A stretch of DNA of 14,560 bases. It comes from Bacteroidales bacterium. GTDB lineage: Bacteria > Bacteroidota > Bacteroidia > Bacteroidales > JAADGE01. A model generated the notes under the pieces. It saw only the letters and a program-made list of their open reading frames with translations, ran no database searches and was not told the DNA's origin. The stretch is from assembly GCA_029932445.1 (NCBI GenBank), contig JAOZQB010000066.1:1-14560 (forward strand), given 5' to 3'. Of the stretch, positions 1 to 6,127 are shown one piece after another; within the stretch, counting starts at the first letter, position 1, and the number at the start of each line of letters is the position of its first letter. The translations under genes were made by a program, and so were the position numbers.

Positions 1-563
1 AATTTATTTCCTATGCCGTTTGGTGGATTCGTCAATCAATTTTGCAAGCCCTTGCAGAACAATCAAGAATTGTACGACTTCCGTTGAATCAGGTTGGTGC
101 CGTAAATAAAATATATCGTTTTTTTTCTGAATTTCAGCAAATATATAACAGAGAACCGACAAATCTTGAGATTTCCGAAGAACTTGATATTACAACAAAA
201 AAGATTGATCAGGTTTTAAAAGCTGCCGGTAAACATATGTCCATGGATGCTCCTTTAACTTCGGACTCTGACAGCAACAGACTGGTAGATATTATGGAGA
301 ATGAGGGGATTGATCCTTCGGATAATATGTTGATGAAAGAATCTTTGTTAAAAGAAATTGAACGGGCATTATCGACTCTTCCGGAACGTGAAGCCATTAT
401 CATAAAACATTTTTTTGGTGTAAACGGAGAAGAATTGTCTTTACGAGAAATAGGAGAGGAACTCGGTTTAACGAGAGAACGTGTCCGTCAACTGAAAGAA
501 CGTGCCCTGCGAAAATTACGAAAATCTTCGAGAAGTAAACATTTGAAAACATTTTTAGGATAG
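1..563 (+). CDS. rpoD: Primary sigma factor RpoD/SigA, C-terminal part (5' end outside window)
   Basis: This is the carboxy-terminal ~186 residues of the housekeeping sigma-70 factor, which directs RNA polymerase to promoters. The reading frame is open from base 3 and cut by the window edge; the TTG at 42 is an internal codon, not a start. The first residues (YAVWWIRQSI) are the end of region 2.3/2.4, which melts and reads the -10/-7 element. Region 3 follows (RIVRLPLNQVG onward). The end is region 4, with the region 4.2 helix-turn-helix (SLREIGEELGLTRERVRQLK) that reads the upstream element. The protein ends in a short basic tail, as in the short Bacteroidota primary sigma factors. Because the conserved regions match the primary factor and not the ECF group, I am confident of the call. 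The next gene is on the opposite strand, with 783 bp of repeats between them. Confidence 0.96.
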   Translation, partial: FISYAVWWIRQSILQALAEQSRIVRLPLNQVGAVNKIYRFFSEFQQIYNREPTNLEISEELDITTKKIDQVLKAAGKHMSMDAPLTSDSDSNRLVDIMENEGIDPSDNMLMKESLLKEIERALSTLPEREAIIIKHFFGVNGEELSLREIGEELGLTRERVRQLKERALRKLRKSSRSKHLKTFLG

Positions 564-632
564 AATTTTAAACCGTTTTCTGTTTTCAGTCTGTTGTTCT
601 TTACGGAATGATTTAGTTTCAGTCGGATAATA

Positions 633-677
633 CACATTATTACTCTCTTGAGGGCTTCGCCGTTTATAAATAATGTG
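633..677. repeat. Hairpin downstream of rpoD
   Basis: A perfect 9-bp inverted repeat (CACATTATT at 633-641 and AATAATGTG at 669-677) encloses a 27-base loop that carries a small GGC-TTC-GCC hairpin. It lies 70 bp after the rpoD stop, so it could help end or stabilise the rpoD mRNA. There is no T-run directly after the stem, so a classical intrinsic terminator is not supported. It abuts the palindromic element at 677-809. Confidence 0.5.
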
Positions 678-809
678 GAGTTAAAAGTTTATAAAGTTGA
701 AAGTCAAAAGTTTATGTAGATTATTGTTGAATGTTTTATAACCCGAATTTATGAAATAATAAAAACAAAATAGCGTAAGCTAACTTTAAAACATTTAACT
801 TTTAACTCC
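677..809. repeat. 133-bp palindromic intergenic element
   Basis: The ends form an inverted repeat. GGAGTTAAAAGTT (677-689) is the exact reverse complement of 797-809. A second 7-bp block (692-698) pairs with 782-788 after a short unequal bulge. The interior is A/T-rich and contains no credible ORF. This architecture resembles a small non-autonomous (MITE-like) element or an extended palindromic repeat. No transposase is nearby, and I did not identify clear target-site duplications. A further 7-bp hairpin (811-817 with 822-828) follows directly. Mobility is inference; the inverted repeat is seen. Confidence 0.5.
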
Positions 810-840
810 TGAATTATATGAATAATTCAGATTAAATAAA

Positions 841-898
841 ATTATCTGATACGGTCAACAGCTTTTACCAATAAATCATCTCTTCGAACGGCTCTTCT
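841..898 (-). pseudogene. Orphan copy 1 of the DUF4293 gene tail (18 codons + stop)
   Basis: On the minus strand this segment reads as the last 18 codons and TAA stop of the DUF4293 gene at 1347-1796, matching 56 of 58 bases, with one amino-acid change (A to V in the KAADR motif). It cannot be expressed as a fusion: an in-frame TAA (bases 902-904) lies two codons before the tail. It is therefore a gene fragment created by tandem duplication, not a gene. Confidence 0.8.
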
Positions 899-1091
899 GA
901 TTTAAGAACATCGATTAACGACTAACGATTTTTGAAGTAAAAAAAACATATTTTGAACAACGGATGCTTCTTATTTCTGCTAAATTTCATAATTCTTAAA
1001 TCGTTAATCTTTGTTCGATATTCAAAAAAATATAGAAATTAATGAAGTTGTAACAGAAATGCAAAGTTTTAACTTAATAATTGAAAATAAA
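841..1091. repeat. Tandem repeat unit A (251 bp)
   Basis: This is the first of two adjacent direct repeats. Bases 841-1023 match 1092-1274 at 182 of 183 positions (the one difference is base 858 versus 1109). The last 68 bp (1024-1091) are clearly more diverged from the matching end of unit B. The unit has three parts: a 58-bp copy of the 3' end of the DUF4293 gene, a ~110-bp segment bounded by imperfect inverted repeats (910-931 and 998-1019, 18 of 22 positions paired), and an A/T-rich spacer. No ORF of note lies inside. Confidence 0.9.
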
Positions 1092-1149
1092 ATTATCTGA
1101 TACGGTCAGCAGCTTTTACCAATAAATCATCTCTTCGAACGGCTCTTCT
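1092..1149 (-). pseudogene. Orphan copy 2 of the DUF4293 gene tail (18 codons + stop)
   Basis: This second detached copy of the DUF4293 3' end matches the intact gene at 57 of 58 bases and is identical at the protein level (RRAVRRDDLLVKAADRIR then TAA). The sequence before it in the minus-strand frame is the same as in copy 1, including the in-frame TAA two codons upstream, so it is not part of a larger ORF. Confidence 0.8.
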
Positions 1150-1345
1150 GATTTAAGAACATCGATTAACGACTAACGATTTTTGAAGTAAAAAAAACAT
1201 ATTTTGAACAACGGATGCTTCTTATTTCTGCTAAATTTCATAATTCTTAAATCGTTAATCTTTGTTCGATATTCTAAAAATATTTATAGAAATTAAAGTA
1301 GCTGTATTAGAAATGCAAAGTTTTATCTTAATAATTGAAAATAAA
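1092..1345. repeat. Tandem repeat unit B (254 bp)
   Basis: The second direct repeat copy follows unit A with no gap and runs into the stop codon of the DUF4293 gene, where a third, partial copy (1346-1403) begins. It has the same three parts as unit A; the internal inverted repeats lie at 1161-1182 and 1249-1270. The final 71 bp differ from unit A by about six substitutions and a 3-base length difference. The first 183 bp are nearly identical, so divergence is unevenly spread along the unit. Confidence 0.9.
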
Positions 1346-1346
1346 A

Positions 1347-1796
1347 TTATCTGATACGGTCTGCAGCTTTTACCAATAAATCATCTCTTCGAACGGCTCT
1401 TCTTGCCATCAATACTAAAATAAAAATTATTAAAGGTAAAATAGCTGATAATCCGATTGTTATACCGGGATTTTTTGCTTGATTGAATGAAAAAATAACA
1501 ATTAAAATAACCAGAAAAATATCAAGTAAACTGATTACCGTACAAAATCGCATTTGTAAGGATCTTTTTTTATATAAAAAAATTGCAATAAAACTAAAAA
1601 TTGCAATTAAACCGAGTAAACCTGCTATGATATATCCGGTTTGAATTAATCCGCTGATTCCGGCAAAACTTATGGCTTCATAGGAGTAAATCATAAAAGA
1701 ATTATCGCTGTTTAATTCCATTACCGGAAAAAAATACATTAAAACGGCAAGAACCATTGCTAAAAACAACCATAATGTTTGTATCCTTTGTATCAT
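1347..1796 (-). CDS. DUF4293 family four-helix membrane protein
   Basis: This 149-residue inner-membrane protein belongs, by my reading, to DUF4293, a family restricted to Bacteroidota and of unknown function. The start MIQRIQTLWLFLA, the four hydrophobic helices (about residues 7-24, 53-75, 84-104 and 112-130) and the charged C-terminal tail with a KAADRIR end are typical. There is no signal peptide beyond helix 1. The ATG at 1796 is the natural start because helix 1 begins at residue 7. A TAATTTTG -7-like box lies just upstream on the minus strand. The 3' end is unusual: its last 18 codons plus stop occur two more times downstream, in tandem repeats at 841-1345. The gene is divergent from pta, with a 132-bp shared intergenic region. 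Confidence 0.8.
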   Translation of the reverse strand: MIQRIQTLWLFLAMVLAVLMYFFPVMELNSDNSFMIYSYEAISFAGISGLIQTGYIIAGLLGLIAIFSFIAIFLYKKRSLQMRFCTVISLLDIFLVILIVIFSFNQAKNPGITIGLSAILPLIIFILVLMARRAVRRDDLLVKAADRIR

Positions 1797-1813
1797 ATTT
1801 GTTTACTTTTTTG

Positions 1814-1821
1814 CAAAATTA
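1814..1821 (-). promoter_or_regulatory. Candidate -7 box for the DUF4293 gene
   Basis: On the minus strand the bases read TAATTTTG, an exact fit to the Bacteroidota -7 consensus TAnnTTTG, 17 bases before the ATG at 1796. A TTTGACA sequence (1834-1840 on the minus strand) lies upstream, but only 15 bases separate its TTTG from the -7 box, shorter than usual for a -33 element. The placement would give a very short leader. Confidence 0.4.
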
Positions 1822-1897
1822 AACAAAAATTGTTGTCAAACATAAATATCGGACTGTAATTTAATCAAAAAATTAAAATTATTAATAAAGATAATCA

Positions 1898-1905
1898 TAC
1901 TTTTG
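1898..1905 (+). promoter_or_regulatory. Candidate -7 box for the pta operon
   Basis: TACTTTTG matches the Bacteroidota -7 consensus TAnnTTTG and lies 23 bases before the pta ATG, which gives a short A-rich leader. I see no good TTTG at the usual -33 distance; that region is A/T-rich. It is the most likely start of the pta-dehydrogenase-ackA-truA transcript. Confidence 0.5.
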
Positions 1906-1928
1906 CAAAATATTTAAATCATTAAAAA

Positions 1929-2930
1929 ATGAAACTCTTAGATAAAATAAAACAAAATGCGATTTCTTTAAAAAAAAGAATTGTTTTACCCGAAAGCTTT
2001 GATGAAAGAATGCTTAAAGCAGCTGATGAGGCTTATGCTGAGGGGCTTGCAGAAATTACTCTTGTAGGAAACAGGGAGAAAGTATTAGCTGATGCTGATC
2101 GTTTAGGGCTGAAAAACATTAAAAAAATTCAGATTACTGATTATGATTCTTCCGAAAATACTCAAAAATATGCCGATTTAATGGTTGAATTGAGAAAGCA
2201 TAAAGGAATGACCAAAGAAAAAGCATTGGAATTATTAGAAGATCCGTTGTATTTTTCGGTAATGATGATAAAAGCCGGAGATGCTGACGGCGAAGTTGCC
2301 GGAGCAGCAAATGCTACAGGAAATGTTCTTCTTCCCGCATTTCAATATATTAAAACGGCTCCGGGTATTAGTGTTGTCTCAGGTGCTTTTTTAATGTTCC
2401 TGAAAGATCATCAATTCGGAGAAAACGGATTAATGATTTTTGCCGATTGTGCCGTTCATCCTGATCCGGATGCCGAACAATTAGCTCAAATTGCCGTTTC
2501 AACAGGAAAAACAGCAAAAGTAATTGCCGGTATAGAACCGAAAATTGCCATGTTAAGCTTTTCAACAAAAGGAAGTGCTTCTCATGAAATGGTTGAAAAA
2601 GTTCAAAAAGCAACTGAAATAGCTCAAAAATCAGCACCCGATATGCAAATTGACGGCGAATTACAAGCTGATGCCGCAATAATTGAAGCCATCGGAAAGA
2701 AAAAGGCACCGGACAGCAAAATTGCCGGCAAAGCAAATGTGCTTGTTTTTCCGGACTTACAATCGGGTAATATTTCATATAAATTGGTACAGCGATTAGC
2801 AGGTGCCGAAGCAATAGGCCCGATTTTGCAAGGTATGGCTGCACCAATAAATGATTTATCCAGAGGATGTTCCGTAAGTGATATCGTGAATTTAATTGCA
2901 ATTACAGCCAATCAGGCTTCAATGAAATAA
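1929..2930 (+). CDS. pta: Phosphate acetyltransferase
   Basis: Pta interconverts acetyl-CoA and acetyl phosphate in the cytoplasm; with AckA it yields acetate and ATP, or activates acetate in reverse. The 333-residue protein is a standard short (class I) Pta with no N-terminal DRTGG/BioD-like regulatory extension. Recognised signatures are ADGEVAGA (119-126), FADCAVHPDPDAEQLAQIA (171-189), AMLSFSTKGSA (207-217), PDMQIDGELQADAA (237-250) and GPILQGMAAPINDLSRGCSVSDIV (297-320). S311, R312 and D318 fit the catalytic Ser/Arg/Asp positions described for the Methanosarcina enzyme (309/310/316). The ATG is preceded by an A-rich leader typical of this phylum. Twenty bases separate it from the next gene, and ackA lies one gene further on, which supports Pta over phosphate butyryltransferase. 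It is first in the likely operon. Confidence 0.95.
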   Translation: MKLLDKIKQNAISLKKRIVLPESFDERMLKAADEAYAEGLAEITLVGNREKVLADADRLGLKNIKKIQITDYDSSENTQKYADLMVELRKHKGMTKEKALELLEDPLYFSVMMIKAGDADGEVAGAANATGNVLLPAFQYIKTAPGISVVSGAFLMFLKDHQFGENGLMIFADCAVHPDPDAEQLAQIAVSTGKTAKVIAGIEPKIAMLSFSTKGSASHEMVEKVQKATEIAQKSAPDMQIDGELQADAAIIEAIGKKKAPDSKIAGKANVLVFPDLQSGNISYKLVQRLAGAEAIGPILQGMAAPINDLSRGCSVSDIVNLIAITANQASMK

Positions 2931-2950
2931 TAATTATTAATTTTTGTATT

Positions 2951-3934
2951 ATGTCAGAAATATTAACAGAACCAATTGAGAATTATGCTTTAAGTAAAAA
3001 TGCAAGACCTCATATGAAGTTTTCAAAAGTCGGTATTGTAGGATGTGGTTCTACCGGACAAAGGATTGCATTAATGATTGCAAGCAGAGGAATAGAAGTT
3101 GTTTTTCTTGAGATTTCTCAGGATAAAATTGATGAAGCTTATGAAGAATTAGAAGAGCAATTGGATGAAAAAATAAATCATTGGGGATTAACCGAAAGTG
3201 AAAAAACACTTATTCTTTCACGGCTCTACGGAACTTTAGATTATGCTGATTTTGCAGAATGCGATCTCGTTATTGACGCAATTTTGTCTAAAACGCGTGA
3301 ATTCAGCAAAGATATTCGACAGGGTGTTTTTAAAAATATTGAAGAACATGTTAAACCTGATACAATTATTGCTACGAATTCAACATCTTCTGTAATTACA
3401 GAACTTTCTGCCGAATTAAAATATCGTGATCGATGTGTCAGTCTGCATTTTTCGACAACTGCTCCGGATGCTACCATCGTTGAAATTGTAAGAGGATTAT
3501 ATACGAAAGAAGAAGTTTGTGTAAATGTCAGAAAATTTGCTAAATTAATCAATAAAATTCCTGTTCCTGTTGAAGAATCTCCGGGTTTAGTCAGTGTTAG
3601 ATTGGGTGTCAGTTTAATTTCCGAAGCATGTAATTTGTTAATGGAAGGTGTTGCTACAAAAGAAGATATAGATTTTGTCAGCAGAAAAGGTATCGGAATG
3701 TCTCTCGGTCCTTTAGAAATGGCTGATAAAATAGGTTTACAACGTGTTGTAAGATGGATGGATAATTTGTATAATGAATTCGGAGATCGAAAATATAAAC
3801 CTTCTCCGATTATAAAAAAATTAGTTCGTGCAAAACATTACGGAAGACAAACTTGTGAAGGATTTTATAAATACGACGGATTAGGTTATAAACTTAAAGA
3901 TCAAAGTAAGGAAGTTCAATGTCCGAATGATTAA
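2951..3934 (+). CDS. 3-hydroxyacyl-CoA dehydrogenase-like protein with altered active site
   Basis: This 327-residue protein has the 3-hydroxyacyl-CoA dehydrogenase fold: a ~24-residue N-terminal extension, a Rossmann NAD-binding domain (GCGSTG, 31-36; VVFLEIS after strand 2) and a helical C-terminal domain (GPLEMADKIGL, 253-263; GRQTCEGFYKYD near the end). Family members oxidise or reduce 3-hydroxyacyl-CoA with NAD(H). By hand alignment to human HAD, the catalytic His (H166 in SLHFS) and Glu (E178 in IVEIVRG) are kept. The Ser137 position reads Thr (T145, with S144 and S146 beside it), the Asn of HFFNP is T169, and the Asn of PGFIVNR is V216. It may therefore be an active variant with a different substrate, or a repurposed paralogue. 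It sits between pta and ackA with gaps of 20 and 35 bp, so it is probably co-transcribed. Fold is secure; substrate is unknown. Confidence 0.85.
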   Translation: MSEILTEPIENYALSKNARPHMKFSKVGIVGCGSTGQRIALMIASRGIEVVFLEISQDKIDEAYEELEEQLDEKINHWGLTESEKTLILSRLYGTLDYADFAECDLVIDAILSKTREFSKDIRQGVFKNIEEHVKPDTIIATNSTSSVITELSAELKYRDRCVSLHFSTTAPDATIVEIVRGLYTKEEVCVNVRKFAKLINKIPVPVEESPGLVSVRLGVSLISEACNLLMEGVATKEDIDFVSRKGIGMSLGPLEMADKIGLQRVVRWMDNLYNEFGDRKYKPSPIIKKLVRAKHYGRQTCEGFYKYDGLGYKLKDQSKEVQCPND

Positions 3935-3969
3935 ATATATAGTTAATCAATTATAAGAAAGAATAAAAT

Positions 3970-5181
3970 ATGAAAATATTAGTATTAAATTGCGGCAGTT
4001 CTTCAATTAAGTTTGAATTTTTCAGCATGGGAGAAGAAACCGTTTTATCAAAAGGAATTGTTGAAAAAGTCGGGATGAAAGGTTCATTTTTACGATTGGA
4101 AAAAAATGACGGTAGTAAGGTAAACTTTACAGGCGATGTGTTAGACCATAAAATCGGTGTTGAATATATTCTGGGTGTTCTCAGCAGTGAAAAACATGGT
4201 GCCGTAAAATCATTAAATGAAATTAAAGCAGTCGGACATCGTGTTGTTCACGGAGGTGAAGATTTCAGCGGCAGTGTTTTTATAAATGACGAAGTTATCG
4301 AAGTTCTTGAAAAAAATGTTGAATTAGCCCCTTTGCATAATCCTGCAAACTTAAAAGGAATCTATGCACTTCAAGAGTTATTGCCTGATGTTCCGCAAGT
4401 AGCTGTTTTTGACACAGCATTTCACCAAACGATGAAACCCGAAGTATTTATGTACGGAATACCGTATGCTTTATATACAAAATATAAAATAAGACGCTAC
4501 GGATTTCACGGAACATCCCATCGATATGTTTCTGCCAGAGCACTTGAAATTTTAAATAAAAAACCGGAAGGTTTAAAAATAATTTCTTGTCATTTGGGTA
4601 ACGGAGCATCGATTGCTGCTATTAAAGACGGAAAATCAGTTGACACTTCAATGGGTTTTACACCCGTAGAAGGTTTAATCATGGGAACGCGTTCCGGTGA
4701 TTTGGATATCGGTGCCTTAACCTATATTATGCGTAAAGAAGAAATCGGAATTGAAACAACTTCAATATTGGTAAATAAATTTAGCGGTATGCTGGGAATA
4801 ACCGGCGTTTCATCGGATATGAGAGAAATTGAAGAAAAAGCCGGTAAAGGAAATGAACGTGCAAAACTCGGTTTGGAAATGTATGCTTACCGTGTTAAAA
4901 AATATATCGGATCCTATGCTGCTGCTATGGGCGGTGTTGATATTTTAATTTTTACGGGCGGTATTGGTGAAAATGCGGTTGATTTACGTAAAGAAATTTG
5001 CAAAGAACTTGACTTTGCAGGTATGAATTTAGATATTGACAAAAATAATACACGAGGAAAAGAAACGATTATCTCTTCGGAAGAATCAAGATGTAAGATT
5101 ATGATTGTTCCTACAAATGAAGAGCTGGTCATTGCTCAAGATACATTTGAAATTGTAAAAGAAATTAATTATTCCGATTGA
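3970..5181 (+). CDS. ackA: Acetate kinase
   Basis: AckA transfers phosphate between acetyl phosphate and ADP, producing acetate and ATP in the cytoplasm. The 403-residue length is normal. Signatures are NCGSSSIKFEF (7-17), GHRVVHGG (89-96), PLHNPANL (121-128), FDTAFHQTM (147-155), RRYGFHGTSHRYVS (175-188), GLIMGTRSGDLD (235-246), FTGGIGENA (328-336) and PTNEE (381-385). The residues known as catalytic or ligand-binding in the Methanosarcina enzyme fall at the same numbers here: N7, R91, D148, H180, R241 and E384. An A-rich leader with AAGAAAGAA lies before the ATG. The TGA stop overlaps the TTG start of truA by four bases in total (TTGA), so the two genes are probably translationally coupled. 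No key residue is missing, so an active enzyme is expected. Confidence 0.97.
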   Translation: MKILVLNCGSSSIKFEFFSMGEETVLSKGIVEKVGMKGSFLRLEKNDGSKVNFTGDVLDHKIGVEYILGVLSSEKHGAVKSLNEIKAVGHRVVHGGEDFSGSVFINDEVIEVLEKNVELAPLHNPANLKGIYALQELLPDVPQVAVFDTAFHQTMKPEVFMYGIPYALYTKYKIRRYGFHGTSHRYVSARALEILNKKPEGLKIISCHLGNGASIAAIKDGKSVDTSMGFTPVEGLIMGTRSGDLDIGALTYIMRKEEIGIETTSILVNKFSGMLGITGVSSDMREIEEKAGKGNERAKLGLEMYAYRVKKYIGSYAAAMGGVDILIFTGGIGENAVDLRKEICKELDFAGMNLDIDKNNTRGKETIISSEESRCKIMIVPTNEELVIAQDTFEIVKEINYSD

Positions 5182-5930
5182 AAAGATATTTTGTCAAATT
5201 AAGTTATAAAGGAACGCATTTTCACGGTTGGCAAATTCAGCCGAATGCAATAAGTGTTCAGGAAGTTTTGCAGAAAGCGTTTTCTTTGTTGTTAAGAGAA
5301 GATATTGCAGTTGTCGGTGCCGGCAGAACGGATACCGGTGTGCATGCGATTAATTATATTGCACATTTTGAGACTGTTAAAAGAATTGAAAATCTTAATC
5401 AATTAATATATAAACTTAACAGTTTTCTTACTGACGATATTGTCGTACACGATATTTTTCCGGTATCGGAAGAAATGCATGCCAGATTTTCGGCAATTTC
5501 AAGAACCTATGAATATCGAATTCATCAAAATAAAGATCCGTTTTTAACGGAAACTTCTTTATATTTATATGAAAAGCTTGATTTTGAACTAATGAATTCG
5601 GCAGCAGAAATTTTATTTGAATATAAAGATTTTACAAGTTTTTCTAAACTTCATACCGACACAAAAACAAATTTTTGCAAGATTCTTCGTGCCGAATGGA
5701 TTAAAAGGGAAAATCAAAACATTTTTATTATTTCTGCCGACAGATTTTTACGAAATATGGTAAGAGCCGTAACGGGAACACTGCTTGATATCGGAAGGGG
5801 GAAAAATTCAAAAGATGATTTACGAAAAATAATTGAAAGTAAAGACCGTTCAGCTGCAGGTGCTTCGGTTCCGGCTCGGGGTCTGTTTCTTACCGAAATA
5901 AAATATCCTGAAATTTTGAATTATTCTTAA
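5178..5930 (+). CDS. truA: tRNA pseudouridine(38-40) synthase TruA
   Basis: TruA isomerises uridines 38-40 in the anticodon arm of many tRNAs to pseudouridine. The 250-residue protein begins MKRYFVKLSYKGTHFHGWQI, a typical TruA start, and carries the catalytic motif GAGRTDTGVHA (47-57) with D52 as nucleophile. RFLRNMVRAVTGTLLDIGRG is the conserved C-terminal RNA-binding segment. The start is a TTG overlapping the ackA stop (TTGA at 5178-5181). No ATG or GTG occurs near it in frame, and conserved sequence begins at the second codon, so TTG is the best start. The gene is the last of the pta operon by spacing; its link to acetate metabolism appears to be only transcriptional. Confidence 0.94.
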   Translation: MKRYFVKLSYKGTHFHGWQIQPNAISVQEVLQKAFSLLLREDIAVVGAGRTDTGVHAINYIAHFETVKRIENLNQLIYKLNSFLTDDIVVHDIFPVSEEMHARFSAISRTYEYRIHQNKDPFLTETSLYLYEKLDFELMNSAAEILFEYKDFTSFSKLHTDTKTNFCKILRAEWIKRENQNIFIISADRFLRNMVRAVTGTLLDIGRGKNSKDDLRKIIESKDRSAAGASVPARGLFLTEIKYPEILNYS

Positions 5931-6127
5931 ATTTGTAAGTCTTTAATTTCAGTTTAATACTATACTAAATTATCACCAATTTTTTTCTGAGAGTATGATA
6001 TTCAATCTTAGGAGCATACCACGCCTGCGAATCTAAAGGGTTTTAAATATTTCTCAATTACTTTGTACATGCAAGGAATTAAATATTTTTTTTAAATTTG
6101 CAGTCCTACACAAAGAGACAGATATTT
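5931..6127. other. 197-bp intergenic region, with a less A/T-rich patch
   Basis: The gap between truA and the DUF368 gene holds a candidate promoter near its end (6093-6100). A patch at about 6008-6050 (for example CATACCACGCCTGCGAATC) is noticeably richer in G and C than the surrounding DNA. I find no convincing gene, tRNA or terminator. One minus-strand frame is open for about 25 codons across the patch but has no start. Confidence 0.4.
6093..6100 (+). promoter_or_regulatory. Candidate -7 box for the DUF368-aroE genes
   Basis: TAAATTTG fits the Bacteroidota -7 consensus TAnnTTTG exactly and lies 27 bases before the ATG at 6128. A TTTG at 6062-6065 is upstream, but the 27-base gap is longer than the usual spacing. 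The box contains the in-frame TTG at 6098, which argues against that codon being a translation start. Confidence 0.5.

Noticed and set aside
841..1345. Direct repeats as a CRISPR array or a diversity-generating template/variable repeat pair
   Set aside because: The units are ~250 bp, contiguous and without short unique spacers, and there are no cas or reverse transcriptase genes. Differences between copies are few and not concentrated at adenines.
2368..2911. Long minus-strand open frames opposite pta
   Set aside because: They lie fully inside pta, which has every family motif; the encoded peptides are low-complexity with no recognisable domain.
3241..3552. Minus-strand open frame inside the dehydrogenase-like gene
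   Set aside because: Antisense shadow of a clear coding region, with no family features.
5986..6050. Possible TPP riboswitch because of a CTGAGA string before a gene
   Set aside because: The remaining conserved core is absent, and the downstream gene has no thiamine link.
5978..6052. Small minus-strand gene across the G/C-richer patch
   Set aside because: Only about 25 codons are open between stops, with no start codon or leader.
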